Positions 17,568-26,873 of a DNA stretch of 64,000 bases are shown piece by piece; within the stretch, counting starts at the first letter, position 1; the number at the start of each line of letters is the position of its first letter. The stretch is from NCBI GenBank assembly GCA_016714045.1, contig JADJNY010000009.1, positions 221,840 to 285,839 of the forward strand, given 5' to 3'. Under the pieces are notes generated by a model that did not search any database, was not told where the DNA came from, and saw only the letters and a list, made by a program, of their open reading frames with translations. A program made the position numbers and the translations under genes. The DNA comes from Planctomycetota bacterium (GTDB taxonomy: Bacteria > Planctomycetota > UBA1135 > GCA-002686595).

Positions 17568-17640
17568 TCCGGCGACGGGCGAGCGCGGCGGGGACGCTTG
17601 CCTGCCGAGCGTGAGGGGTGCTAGCATCTCGCCCTCGATT

Positions 17641-17716
17641 GCGGGCGTAACTCAGTTGGTAGAGTGGCAGCTTCCCAAGCTGCATGTCGAGGGTTCGAAC
17701 CCCTTCGCCCGCTCCA
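17641..17716 (+). tRNA. tRNA-Gly (anticodon CCC)
   Basis: A complete cloverleaf: acceptor GCGGGCG pairs with CGCCCGC, the anticodon stem GCAGC/GCTGC closes the loop TTCCCAA giving anticodon CCC, and the T arm has GGTTCGAACCC. The CCA end is encoded. Its 3' part is duplicated 45,938 bp downstream, so this gene is the likely integration site of the following island and its 3' end is presumably supplied by the island. Confidence 0.95.
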
Positions 17717-17796
17717 ATAACTCGCGTGGACAGCGCGACTTGCGGCGTCCCTTACAATCGCGCGAGCCAGGCGCGGTGGCGCGTGGCGGTAATGTG
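17666..17796 (+). repeat. Left copy of the island boundary repeat (attL)
   Basis: This 131-bp stretch, starting in the anticodon arm of tRNA-Gly, aligns without gaps to 63604-63734 with 8 mismatches. The first 62 bp (17666-17727) are identical and all mismatches lie outside the tRNA. It marks the left junction of the island. The remaining DNA to 17897 contains no gene that I can support. Confidence 0.88.
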
Positions 17797-17897
17797 GCGG
17801 TTGGCCGCAGAGCGGGGCGGTCGGTTCCGGACGACGAGGTTCGGTCCAGTCGCCCAAACCTCGCGCACTCTGACCAAACGAGCATCTGGCGTGCGCA

Positions 17898-18764
17898 TCA
17901 TGACCAAGTCCACCCGCAGTCAAGTGACTGCCGGATTTCGGCGTCCGCCTTCGCGTATCGACCTGTGACACGCTCGGGGTACGTGAGGATTGTCGATCTC
18001 AACTCAATCTCGCCTTCCAACGGGATCAAGGCGTGGTGTTGGAGGAACAGCGAAGTGAGTCTGGATCCACGCATGACGTCGTCTACTTCAGCACGATGTT
18101 GCTCGAACTCACCCTGCAGCCATTTTCGGATTACGTCATGAACACTCTCCCGTCTCAGGTTCTCATTCGCGCGACGGTTGTCCTCGTTGAACGCCATCGT
18201 CACGTCGATGAATGCTGCCCCGGGGCAACCGGTAGCATCTACCTGCTCGACCGCATCAGCCACGGCGTCGACGAACCTGGACCTTGCCTTCACCCGCTTC
18301 GCTTCGACGAAGAAGTACCGTCCGCAAGCCCGCGTCCTCACGTCTGGACTCTTCTTCCCGCTGACGTTTGCAAGAAGTTGCCCCCCGGCGCCACTGCGCT
18401 GGAATGCTGTCGCTACATACAACTCTAGTTGCGTGTCACGACCGCGCGTGACGGCCTTGGCCCCATCGTACTGGAGCGGAGCGTCCTTCAAGACAGCGGT
18501 TCGGAGCTTCTCCCGCCCGAGCTTTGCGCCTCCGAACTCCCAGGGAGCCAAGATGAACTCGAACAACTGGAACTCCCGACGAGCTTCGAGCGCGAACTCG
18601 AACTCGCTGTCATCTGAGTACAGGACATTGCGGGTCCAGGTCCCATCTGGAGCTCGAAACACACGGGCGAGCTGATCGAGACGAGACCCGGCCTTCATCT
18701 CGATCTCGAGTCGTTGAAGCTCCTGGAACACGAACTCGATCTGCTCGGATAGGTTGCGGTTCAT
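17898..18764 (-). CDS. Unknown protein with PD-(D/E)XK nuclease-like motif
   Basis: 288 residues from ATG 18764 (MNRNLSEQIEFVF); an upstream extension looks non-coding. I do not recognise the family. Around residues 150-175 the sequence SPDVRTRACGRYFFVEAKRV has the D-X(n)-E-X-K arrangement of PD-(D/E)XK nucleases, preceded by a helix with Glu (QLELYVATAF) as in many members. A second conserved-looking part is FIDVTMAFNED. The gene is the first in the island and is divergent from hsdR, so a role in defence or as a nuclease accessory is plausible. It has less GC-biased codon use than the chromosomal genes to its left. Confidence 0.7.
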   Translation of the reverse strand: MNRNLSEQIEFVFQELQRLEIEMKAGSRLDQLARVFRAPDGTWTRNVLYSDDSEFEFALEARREFQLFEFILAPWEFGGAKLGREKLRTAVLKDAPLQYDGAKAVTRGRDTQLELYVATAFQRSGAGGQLLANVSGKKSPDVRTRACGRYFFVEAKRVKARSRFVDAVADAVEQVDATGCPGAAFIDVTMAFNEDNRRANENLRRESVHDVIRKWLQGEFEQHRAEVDDVMRGSRLTSLFLQHHALIPLEGEIELRSTILTYPERVTGRYAKADAEIRQSLDCGWTWS

Positions 18765-19053
18765 CAGAATGGTGCAGTCGAGGACCGTGGTCCTGGGGTG
18801 GCAGCAATGGCAGTGATCCGAGATGGTGCTGAAACGCACAGGACGAAACACCGCCGGGATCGAAGCCGGACTCGCTCGAATGGCAGGCGAAGAGGAGTGT
18901 AGGCGAGGACCTCGCGACCCGTGCCTTGGCCTTGTTTGCGAATGGACCGTGCCCCGGCCTCGTGCCTCCCACGCTCGCAGACCTGCTCCACAGCGCCTCC
19001 CCAGTGCATCCCATCCACCAGGTCATGTAATCTCGTGTCCTACCCGCCAGCCG

Positions 19054-21957
19054 ATGGTCTCCCCCGAGCAGCTCGCCCGCCAGCGCATCGACTCCGCCCT
19101 CCGGTCCTCCGGCTGGGACGTGCAGGACTACTCCGCGCTGAACCTCTCCGCCAGCGCAGGCCCCCACCATGCCGTCGCCGTGCGCGAGTTCCCGATGGCC
19201 ACCGGCCACGGAGACGCGGACTACCTCCTCTTCCTCGACGGCCAGGCGATCGGCGTCCTCGAGGCGAAGAAGGAAGACACGACGCTCTCCAACGTCGAAG
19301 CGCAGGCAGAGAAGTACGCGACCGGGCTCCCCAAGCACCTGCGCGTCCCCGTCCGACCGCTCCCCTTCAACTACCTGAGCAACGGACGCCAGACCCTCTT
19401 CTTCAACCTCCTCGACCCGCGGCCGCGCAGCCGACGGATCGCGCTCAACGACGAGATCCCCCACATCCACCGGCCCGAGACGCTCGCCGCGTGGCTCGCA
19501 GCTCCGCGGCTCGACGCCTGGATCGACGCGATGCTGGTGGCGGAGCCCACGCACGCCTGGCCTGCCGGCTCCGCGCGCACCGGCTCCACGAAGCCGTCGA
19601 CGTTCCGCTCGCGCCTCCAGGTTCTCCCGCCGCTCGCGACGACCGGCCTGCGCAAGGCCCAGATCACCGCGATCGAGAACCTCGAAGCCTCCCTGCGCGA
19701 CGACCGCCCGCGCGCGCTGCTCCAGATGGCGACCGGCTCGGGCAAGACCTTCGTCGCCGTCACCGAGGTCTACCGCGTGCTCAAGCACGCCGGCGCGAAG
19801 CGCGTCCTGTTCCTCGTCGACCGAGCGAACCTGGGCGAGCAGGCCGAGAAGGAGTTCCAGGGGTACGTCACGCCCGACACCCACCGGAAGTTCCCCGAGC
19901 TCTACAACGTCCAGCGCCTCACCTCGAACGTGATCGCGCCCTCGGCCAACGTCGTCATCACGACGATCCAGCGCCTCTACTCGATCCTGCGCGGCGAGAG
20001 CGAGTTCGTCGGCGACGAGGAGGAGACCTCCTTCGCGGGCGGGACCGGCACGCCAAAGCCCGCTCCCGTCACGTACAACGCCGCGCTGCCTCCCGAGTCG
20101 TTCGACGTCGTGTTCGTCGACGAATGCCACCGCAGCATCTACACGCTGTGGCGTCAGGTGCTGGAGTACTTCGATACCTTCCTCGTCGGCCTCACCGCGA
20201 CGCCTTCGAAGCAGACCTACGGGTTCTTCAACGAGAACATGGTCATGCGCTACGACCACGCGCGTGCGGTGGCCGATGGCGTGAACGTCGACTACGAGGT
20301 GTGGCGCATCCGCACGCAGGTCACGGAGAAGGGCGCGAAGATCGAGGCCACGCCGGGCAAGCTCGTGCGCGCCGTCGACAAGCGCCGACAGCGGTTCCGC
20401 GACGTCGAGCTCGAGGACGACGTCGAGTACGACGCGGACGCGCTCGACCGCGCCGCCGCGAACCCGAGCCAGATCCGCACCGTGGTGCGTGCGTTCAAGG
20501 AAGCACTCCCGCAGCTCTTCCCGGGTCGCAAGGAGGTCCCGAAGACGCTCGTCTTCTGCAAGGACGACGACCACGCCGAGCGCGTCGTGACGATCCTGCG
20601 CGAGGAGTTCGGCCAGGGGAACGACTTCGCGCGCAAGATCACGTACAAGGCGCAGGGGAAGCCCGCCGAGATGATCCAGGAGTTCAGGACGGGCTTCATG
20701 CCGCGCGTCGCGGTGACCGTGGACATGATCGCCACGGGGACGGACATCCGGCCGATCGAGGTCGTGCTCTTCCTGCGCGCGGTGAAGAGCCGCCTCCTGT
20801 TCGAGCAGATGAAGGGCCGCGGCGTGCGCGTGTGCGAAGCGACCGAGATGCAGAACGTGAACGGGGCCGACGTCGGTGCGAAGACGCGCTTCGTCGTCGT
20901 CGATGCGGTCGGAGTCACGGAGCAGGCGTTCTGCGACTCGAAGCCACTCGATCGCGCGCCCTCGATCTCGATCAAGGCGCTGCTCGACCACGTCAAGGCG
21001 GGCGGCGCGGACCCCGACTACGTGTCGTCGCTCGCAGGAAGACTCCTGCGCCTCGCCGACGACGTGACGTCGGCCGATGCGCAGCGGATCGCGCGCGCGG
21101 CGGGCGGGAAGTCATTGGAGGCTCTTGCCGGGGACCTCGTCGGGGCGCTCGACGACGATCGAGTGCACGCGAAGGCCCGCGAGAAGGCGGAGTCCGGCGG
21201 CGCACGCCTGCCCAAGGCGTGGCAGCCGAGCGAGACGGAGCTCGAGGACGCGGCGTGGGCTCTCGGACGAGAGGCCGTGAAGCCGTTCCACGACCCGGCG
21301 CTGCGCGACGCGATCCTGGAAGCGCGGCGGCAGGACGAGATGCTGCTCGACGAGGAGAACCAGGACGTGCTCTTGTTCTCCGGCTCGCCAGCCCAGCAGG
21401 CGGAGAAGGCGAAGAGCTACGTCGAGGAGTTCGAGCGGTACCTCGCGGAGCACAAGGAGGAGGTCGACGCGCTGCGGTTCTACTTCTCGATCCCGCACGC
21501 AAAGCGGCCGGGGTATGGCGAGGTGAAGGCGCTGGCCGAGGCCCTGCGCGACGCGCCGAAGCACTTCACGACCGACAGCGTCTGGCGTTGCTACGCGCAG
21601 GTCCGGCCGAAGCAGGTGCGCTCGCGTCGCGCGGCGGATCAGCTCGCGGACGTGATCTCGCTCGTGCGCTTCGCGGTGCAAAAGGACGAGGAGCTCGCGC
21701 CCTACGCCGACCGCGTCCAGGGTCGGTTCGAGCGATGGATGAAGGAGCAGCGCGCCGCGGGGCGGACGTTCACAGCGGAGCAGGTGGCATGGCTGGAGGC
21801 GATCCGAGACCACGTCGCGACGAGCGTGGAGATCACGGCCGACGACTTCGACGCGACGCCGTTCGCGGAGCGGGGTGGGCTCGGTGCGGCGGCGCGCGCG
21901 TTCGGCGGACAGATCGCGCCGTTGCTGCGCGAGCTGAATGAGGTCTTGGCGGCGTGA
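19054..21957 (+). CDS. hsdR: Type I restriction enzyme, R subunit
   Basis: 967 residues from ATG 19054. The N-terminal nuclease domain has DADYLLFLDGQAIGVLEAKK, the D-X(n)-EAK signature. The motor is an SF2 helicase: Walker A MATGSGKTFVAV, motif II VFVDECHRS, motif III LVGLTATPSKQ and motif VI region FEQMKGRGVRVCE. The C-terminal 300 residues are helical and would contact the methylase core. The subunit translocates DNA with ATP and cleaves it when unmethylated sites are met. The stop overlaps the hsdS GTG by 4 bp, so translation is coupled. Confidence 0.96.
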   Translation: MVSPEQLARQRIDSALRSSGWDVQDYSALNLSASAGPHHAVAVREFPMATGHGDADYLLFLDGQAIGVLEAKKEDTTLSNVEAQAEKYATGLPKHLRVPVRPLPFNYLSNGRQTLFFNLLDPRPRSRRIALNDEIPHIHRPETLAAWLAAPRLDAWIDAMLVAEPTHAWPAGSARTGSTKPSTFRSRLQVLPPLATTGLRKAQITAIENLEASLRDDRPRALLQMATGSGKTFVAVTEVYRVLKHAGAKRVLFLVDRANLGEQAEKEFQGYVTPDTHRKFPELYNVQRLTSNVIAPSANVVITTIQRLYSILRGESEFVGDEEETSFAGGTGTPKPAPVTYNAALPPESFDVVFVDECHRSIYTLWRQVLEYFDTFLVGLTATPSKQTYGFFNENMVMRYDHARAVADGVNVDYEVWRIRTQVTEKGAKIEATPGKLVRAVDKRRQRFRDVELEDDVEYDADALDRAAANPSQIRTVVRAFKEALPQLFPGRKEVPKTLVFCKDDDHAERVVTILREEFGQGNDFARKITYKAQGKPAEMIQEFRTGFMPRVAVTVDMIATGTDIRPIEVVLFLRAVKSRLLFEQMKGRGVRVCEATEMQNVNGADVGAKTRFVVVDAVGVTEQAFCDSKPLDRAPSISIKALLDHVKAGGADPDYVSSLAGRLLRLADDVTSADAQRIARAAGGKSLEALAGDLVGALDDDRVHAKAREKAESGGARLPKAWQPSETELEDAAWALGREAVKPFHDPALRDAILEARRQDEMLLDEENQDVLLFSGSPAQQAEKAKSYVEEFERYLAEHKEEVDALRFYFSIPHAKRPGYGEVKALAEALRDAPKHFTTDSVWRCYAQVRPKQVRSRRAADQLADVISLVRFAVQKDEELAPYADRVQGRFERWMKEQRAAGRTFTAEQVAWLEAIRDHVATSVEITADDFDATPFAERGGLGAAARAFGGQIAPLLRELNEVLAA

Positions 21958-23315
21958 TCCCTCGGCTAGGCGAACTCCCGCGAGGGTGGGTGTCGACACA
22001 ACTCGGGGAACTCCTCTTGCGCATAGAAGCAGGGAGGAGTTTCCGTTGCGAAGAAAGACCGCCGCGCTGTGGCGAGGTCGGCGTCGTCAAGGTGAGCGCC
22101 GTGACTTGGGGACAGTTCGACGGCGCAGAAGCGAAGACCTGCACGCGAGCGGATCTTGTCAATCCCGCCTACTTCATCGAGCCGGGCGACTTCCTATTCT
22201 CCAGGGCGAATACGATCGACTTGGTTGGAGCATGTGTCATCGCGCGTAGTACTTCAACGCCTTTGATGTTGAGCGACAAGATTCTGCGCCTGCGGTTCGT
22301 TCGCGGACTTGAGCACTGGGTACTCATGTACCTCCGGAGCCGTGGCGGTCGTGCCGAAATTGAGCGCTTGGCAACCGGGAATCAGGACTCCATGCGCAAC
22401 ATCGGCCAGGAGCGCATTCGACAGATCTGCATTCCAATAGCACCAATCCCAGAGCAGCGCCGCATCGTCGAGGCCCTGGAGACGCACCTCACGCGACTCG
22501 ACGCCGCCGTCGCCACGCTGGAGCGCGTGCGGGCGAACCTGGGACGGTGCCGCGCGTCGGTGCTCCAATCCGCAGTCGAGGGGCGGCTCATGGGGGGCGC
22601 ATCGTGGCCGACTACGACGTTAGGTGAAGTCCTTGCCTCGCCGCTCTGCCATGGCAAGTCGGTCACGACGCGCGACGGGGGCTTTCCGGTCCTTCGTCTG
22701 ACGGCGATCCGTCGGGGGATCATCGACCTCTCCGAACGGAAGGGCGGCGACTGGACGCGCGACGACGCGCACACTGTTCTTGTCGAACCGGGCGACTTTC
22801 TCGTCGCTCGCGGCAACGGTTCGATTCGGCTCGTCGGCCGAGGTGGTCTCGCGCCAGACCAGCGCGACGAAGTAGCGTTCCCGGACACGATGATCCGGGT
22901 CCGCGTTCGTGAGGCGAGCATCCTGCCCCGGTTCCTGCGGCTTGTGTGGGACGCCCCATCTGTGCGTCGGCAGATCGAGACGATGGCGAAGACGACTGCT
23001 GGCATCCACAAGATCAACCAGAAGGACATGCGATCTGTCGTTATCCCCATTCCTTCTGCTACCGATCAGGCTGCGACAGTCGTGGAGGCGGAACGGCAAC
23101 TCTCCGTGATCGACGTGACCGACACAGCGGTGGGTGCGCAGTTGATGCGCATCACTCGCCTGCGCCAGTCTCTTCTCCGCCTCGCCTTCTCCGGCCGCCT
23201 CGTCCCCCAAGACCCACGCGACGAGCCTGCCTCCGTCCTCCTTGACCGCATCCGCGCCGAGCGCGCCGCGACCGCCGCCACCCCTAAGCATAAGTCCGCC
23301 CGGAGCCGCCGATGA
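21954..23315 (+). CDS. hsdS: Type I restriction-modification specificity subunit
   Basis: 453 residues. It has two target-recognition halves, each opening with a short GELPRGWVSTQLGEL or SWPTTTLGEVLAS segment and each ending in a helical spacer with the IPIAPIPEQRRIVEALETHL or IPIPSATDQAATVVEAE pattern. The two halves read a bipartite DNA target. It starts with GTG overlapping the hsdR stop and ends overlapping the hsdM start (ATGA). The recognition domains have lower GC than their neighbours, as expected from exchange of specificity genes. The sequence recognised cannot be predicted here. Confidence 0.95.
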   Translation: MIPRLGELPRGWVSTQLGELLLRIEAGRSFRCEERPPRCGEVGVVKVSAVTWGQFDGAEAKTCTRADLVNPAYFIEPGDFLFSRANTIDLVGACVIARSTSTPLMLSDKILRLRFVRGLEHWVLMYLRSRGGRAEIERLATGNQDSMRNIGQERIRQICIPIAPIPEQRRIVEALETHLTRLDAAVATLERVRANLGRCRASVLQSAVEGRLMGGASWPTTTLGEVLASPLCHGKSVTTRDGGFPVLRLTAIRRGIIDLSERKGGDWTRDDAHTVLVEPGDFLVARGNGSIRLVGRGGLAPDQRDEVAFPDTMIRVRVREASILPRFLRLVWDAPSVRRQIETMAKTTAGIHKINQKDMRSVVIPIPSATDQAATVVEAERQLSVIDVTDTAVGAQLMRITRLRQSLLRLAFSGRLVPQDPRDEPASVLLDRIRAERAATAATPKHKSARSRR

Positions 23316-24874
23316 CCGAGTCCTCTGCTCCCCAGCTCGTCTCCAAACTCTGGAGCTACTGCCACGTCCTGCGTGACGACGGGCTCAGCTACCTCGACTA
23401 CACCGAGCAGCTCACCTTCCTGCTCTTCCTCAAGATGGCCGACGAGCGCGCGAAGCTCGGCCAGCCCGGGCCCGAGATTCCGGCGAAGTACGCCTGGAGC
23501 CGTCTCTCCGCCGACGACATGGTCGGCGAGAAGCTCGAGGCGCACTACCGCGACACGCTCGCCGAGCTCGCGAAGAAGGGCGGGATGCTCGGCCTCGTCT
23601 TCGCCAAGGCGCAGAACCGCATCCAGGACCCCGCGAAGCTCCGCCGGCTGATCGTCGAGCTCATCGGGAAGGAGCAGTGGTCGTCGCTCTCCTCCGACGT
23701 GAAGGGTGACGCGTACGAGGGGCTCCTCGCGAAGAACGCCGAGGACGTGAAGGGCGGCGCGGGGCAGTACTTCACACCGCGGCCGCTCATCTCCGCGATC
23801 GTCGACTGCGTGCGTCCGAAGCCAGGTGAGACGATCTGCGACCCCGCGTGCGGCACGGGCGGCTTCCTCCTCGAAGCCCACACGCACCTCGTGCGCGAGC
23901 ATGGCAAGCGCATGGACAAGGACGCGAAGACGCACCTGCGCCTGCACGCGCTACGCGGCGGCGAGCTCGTCGAGAGCGTGTCGCGCCTGTGCGCGATGAA
24001 CCTGATCCTGCACGGCATCGGGCCGACCGACGGGACCGGCGAGCCGCCCATCCGCACGGACGACGCGTTGCGCGAGGAACCCAAGGCGCACTTCGACGTC
24101 GTGCTCACGAACCCGCCATTCGGCAAGAAGTCGAGCGTCACCGTCGTGAACGAAGAGGGCGACGAGGACCGCGTCGCGCTCACGTACAACCGCCCCGACT
24201 TCTGGACGACGACCTCGAACAAGCAGCTGAACTTCGTCCAGCACGTCAAGAGCCTGCTCGTGCAAAACGGGCGCGCGGCGGTGGTGGTGCCCGACAACGT
24301 CCTGTTCGAGGGCGGCGCGGGCGAGACGATCCGGCGGAAGCTGCTCAAGGAGTGCGACGTGCACACGCTGCTGCGCCTGCCGACCGGCATCTTCTATGCG
24401 CAGGGCGTGAAGGCGAACGTGCTCTTCTTCGACCGCAAGCCGGGGCGCAAGGAGCCGTGGACCACGAAGCTGTGGGTCTACGACCTGCGCACGAACGTGC
24501 ACTTCACGCTCAAGACGAAGCCGATGGTGCGCGCCGACCTCGACGAGTTCGTCGCGCTCTACCTGCCGACGCAGCCGCGCGCCAAGCGCCACGCGACGTG
24601 GGACCCCGCCGCCGACGGCGGCAAGGGCGCGCCGCTCGTCGTCGACGGGAAGGCGACCTCGGGTCGGTGGCGGGCGTACGAGTACGACGAGCTCGTCGCT
24701 CGGGACAAGTGCAGCCTGGACCTCTTCTGGCTCCGTGACGAGAGCCTGGAGGACAGCGCGAACCTGCCCGAGCCGCACGTTCTCGCGCAGGAGATCGCGG
24801 ACGACCTGCGGTCGGCACTGGAGCAGATCGAGGAGATCCTGGAGGATCTGCCGAGGCCGGCGCAGGGCTCGTAG
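23312..24874 (+). CDS. hsdM: Type I restriction-modification DNA methyltransferase (N6-adenine)
   Basis: 520 residues. The N-terminal HsdM_N helical domain (LWSYCHVLRDDGLSYLDYTE) is followed by the catalytic domain with AdoMet motif I DPACGTGGFLLEA and motif IV NPPFGKK, typical of gamma-class N6-adenine methylases. It forms the modification core with HsdS and the restriction complex with HsdR. The order R-S-M, with M last, is uncommon but seen in other systems. The start overlaps the hsdS stop by 4 bp. Confidence 0.96.
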   Translation: MTESSAPQLVSKLWSYCHVLRDDGLSYLDYTEQLTFLLFLKMADERAKLGQPGPEIPAKYAWSRLSADDMVGEKLEAHYRDTLAELAKKGGMLGLVFAKAQNRIQDPAKLRRLIVELIGKEQWSSLSSDVKGDAYEGLLAKNAEDVKGGAGQYFTPRPLISAIVDCVRPKPGETICDPACGTGGFLLEAHTHLVREHGKRMDKDAKTHLRLHALRGGELVESVSRLCAMNLILHGIGPTDGTGEPPIRTDDALREEPKAHFDVVLTNPPFGKKSSVTVVNEEGDEDRVALTYNRPDFWTTTSNKQLNFVQHVKSLLVQNGRAAVVVPDNVLFEGGAGETIRRKLLKECDVHTLLRLPTGIFYAQGVKANVLFFDRKPGRKEPWTTKLWVYDLRTNVHFTLKTKPMVRADLDEFVALYLPTQPRAKRHATWDPAADGGKGAPLVVDGKATSGRWRAYEYDELVARDKCSLDLFWLRDESLEDSANLPEPHVLAQEIADDLRSALEQIEEILEDLPRPAQGS

Positions 24875-24894
24875 CGAAGCGAAGGACGTCGTGC

Positions 24895-25479
24895 ATGAAC
24901 GCCTTTGAAGACCTCATCGCACTTCTACTGCGGCGCAAAGGCTACTGGACGTCGACCGCCTTGAAGGTCGTTCTCACGAAGGAAGAGAAGCGAGAGATCG
25001 GCACGCACTCGGCGCCGCGTTGGGAGATCGACGTCGTTGCGTACAAGGGCGCTACGAACGAAGTGCTCGCCGTGGAGTGCAAGTCATTCCTCGATTCGAC
25101 CGGCGTCGTGTTTCGACAGGGTGCTTTCGAGCCGCCTGACACGTACAAGCTGTTCAGTCGCGAGAAGACGAGGACCGTCGTCATGAACGCGATGATCCGT
25201 CAACTTCAGTCTTGCGGAGCCTGTGGCCCCGACCCCGTGCTGCGCATCGCGCTCGCCACAGGGCACATCGCACGCAAGACGGATCGTGACCAGATGAAGG
25301 CCCACTTCGACGGGCAGGGCTGGCTCTTGTTCGACGACGAGTGGGTTCGAAACCAGCTCTCGGCGACAGCAGAAGCTGATTACGAAAACGAGGCTGCGAT
25401 CGTCGTCGCGAAGTTGCTGCTTCGGGGAGGGCCGAGCAGCACGCGTGCCAGCTCATCCGACAGCGGGATCAGCTCGTGA
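24895..25479 (+). CDS. Small PD-(D/E)XK-like (Mrr-type) unknown protein
   Basis: 194 residues, 20 bp after hsdM on the same strand, so probably the last gene of the R-M operon. The central segment EIDVVAYKGATNEVLAVECK gives the D-X(n)-E-X-K pattern of restriction-endonuclease-like folds. The N terminus (FEDLIALLLRRKGYW) resembles the helix that precedes the core in Mrr-like proteins. No other domain is visible. It may be an extra nuclease or a DNA-binding accessory of the type I system. The region 25480-25717 beyond it shows no gene. Confidence 0.72.
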   Translation: MNAFEDLIALLLRRKGYWTSTALKVVLTKEEKREIGTHSAPRWEIDVVAYKGATNEVLAVECKSFLDSTGVVFRQGAFEPPDTYKLFSREKTRTVVMNAMIRQLQSCGACGPDPVLRIALATGHIARKTDRDQMKAHFDGQGWLLFDDEWVRNQLSATAEADYENEAAIVVAKLLLRGGPSSTRASSSDSGISS

Positions 25480-25717
25480 CTGAGATCTGCGTGCTCGTCG
25501 CTGCGACCGCCGACGCGCCGAGATGAAACCGAGAGCGGCGACCTTTCAGCCGCCGCTCCCGAGAGTGGACCCCGCCAAGCTTCCCGGGCGCCGTGTCGCT
25601 CGCATGATCACGGCGCCTCTTGGTGGGGTCGTGGAGGGATCGTATCGCGCCCGGCTCGCGAAGTGGATGACGGCGAAGCAACGGGGCTCAGGCTTCGTTC
25701 TGCGCGGCCGCACGGGA

Positions 25718-26800
25718 TCAACCCGCGCGCTCGCGCGGGGACGCTGCACGCTCGCGAGCCCCGATCGCCTGGCGAGCCTGATCGATCTTCTGCAGGCTCC
25801 CGTCGCTCGCTCGGTAGCTCCAGAAGGACCACCCGTTCGTCGCCGGCAGCTTTCCGTCCGGCCTCCGTCCTCGAATCGAAGCGCGGGCGACGCTACCGGC
25901 GATCGAGAGCGACGGGTACGTCGCGCTCATGCAGGTCACCGTGCCGTCGCGCTCGATGCGTGCGGTGAGATCGCGGCCCTTGTAGTGGCACGAGAGCTCG
26001 ACGGGTGGACGCAGCACGCCCGCGTCGATGAGCTGGCGCAAGGTCACGTCGTGCGACCCACTCGCCGTCGATGACCTCGGGGCTCGGTCCTTCTTGGGCG
26101 AGCGGGCCGGCGCGACGTCCTCGTCGTTCGAGAGCGGGAAGTCCAGTTGGACCTTGCAGCGCCGGAGCGAACCCCGCACTTCGTCCGCGGTGAGGTTCTT
26201 CGTGTTCCGCGTGACGTGGTTCACGAGGAGCATGTCCGAGTCCTGGGCGAAGAGCCTCTCGAGGGCCCCCTTCACCTGGCGGTCGACGAAGTCCGCGCGC
26301 CACAGCGCCTCGATGCGGTTCGTCCTGAGCTCGGCCTTCGAGATCAACTTCAGCGTGGACTCGACCAGCTCCCCTTCGTCTCCGATGCGCACGCTGCGGA
26401 AGAGCTTCTCCTCGACGCGCACCGCGGCGTGCGTGTTGTAGATGCGGTACTCGTTCCCGTCTGTGAGGACGATCCACTCCACGCCGGCGACGGCGGCGTA
26501 GCCCATGATCTGGTTCGCCCAGCGCCGATCGTCGAGGTTCTCTCCCAGGCCCTTGGCCTCGACCAGGAGCTTGGGTTCGCGCAGCACGAGCAGCGCGTAG
26601 TCCACGGGCTTGTCGCGGCTCTTCACCCGGAACTCGCGCGCAACCTCGTCGACGTCCTCGATGTCCCAGCCGAGCGCACGGAGAAGAGGCTCGAGGAGGG
26701 TGGCCTTGGTGTTCTCCTCGTTGAGACCCTTCGACCCCGCACGCTGGATGCGGCGGCGGACGTCGGCGATCGCGAGACTCAGCGAGCTTTGGGCAGACAT
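25718..26800 (-). CDS. Type I R-like N-terminal nuclease domain plus C-terminal RAMA-like domain
   Basis: 360 residues from ATG 26800, with a ribosome site GAGGAT upstream. The N-terminal 200 residues match the HsdR_N-like family: LLEPLLRALGWDIED, then PVDYALLVLREPKLLVEAKG with the D-X(n)-EAK motif, and WIVLTDGNEYRIYN. Residues about 245-340 (LIDAGVLRPPVELSCHYKG to NGWSFWSY) fit the RAMA domain, which is common in restriction and DNA-modification proteins and proposed to read DNA. A helicase is absent, so it may be a stand-alone methylation-sensing nuclease. It is divergent from an XRE regulator. Confidence 0.78.
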   Translation of the reverse strand: MSAQSSLSLAIADVRRRIQRAGSKGLNEENTKATLLEPLLRALGWDIEDVDEVAREFRVKSRDKPVDYALLVLREPKLLVEAKGLGENLDDRRWANQIMGYAAVAGVEWIVLTDGNEYRIYNTHAAVRVEEKLFRSVRIGDEGELVESTLKLISKAELRTNRIEALWRADFVDRQVKGALERLFAQDSDMLLVNHVTRNTKNLTADEVRGSLRRCKVQLDFPLSNDEDVAPARSPKKDRAPRSSTASGSHDVTLRQLIDAGVLRPPVELSCHYKGRDLTARIERDGTVTCMSATYPSLSIAGSVARASIRGRRPDGKLPATNGWSFWSYRASDGSLQKIDQARQAIGARERAASPRERAG

Positions 26801-26826
26801 GGGATCATCCTCCGGGCGGGTCACTC

Positions 26827-26858
26827 TACCCCGCTCTGGGGTACTCCGCTCCGGGGTG
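26827..26858. promoter_or_regulatory. Tandem inverted-repeat operator between divergent genes
   Basis: TACCCC-GCTCT-GGGGTA at 26827-26843 is a perfect 6-bp dyad. It is followed, sharing the central TA, by a degenerate copy TACTCC-GCTCC-GGGGTG at 26842-26858. The site lies between the RAMA-like restriction gene and the XRE gene, 15 bp before the latter's ATG. Two spaced copies of this sort are typical of C-protein or XRE autoregulated operators, so the XRE product is the probable ligand. Confidence 0.7.
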
Positions 26859-26873
26859 CAGGCTTGGCGCCCG

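Noticed and set aside
17652..17885. Small proteins ending in GFEPSTCSLGS read antisense through tRNA-Gly, also seen at the right repeat
   Set aside because: These are translations of the tRNA complement and the att repeat, a common annotation artefact.
18610..20991. 793-residue minus-strand frame opposite hsdR
   Set aside because: It overlaps the unmistakable HsdR and has shadow-like composition.
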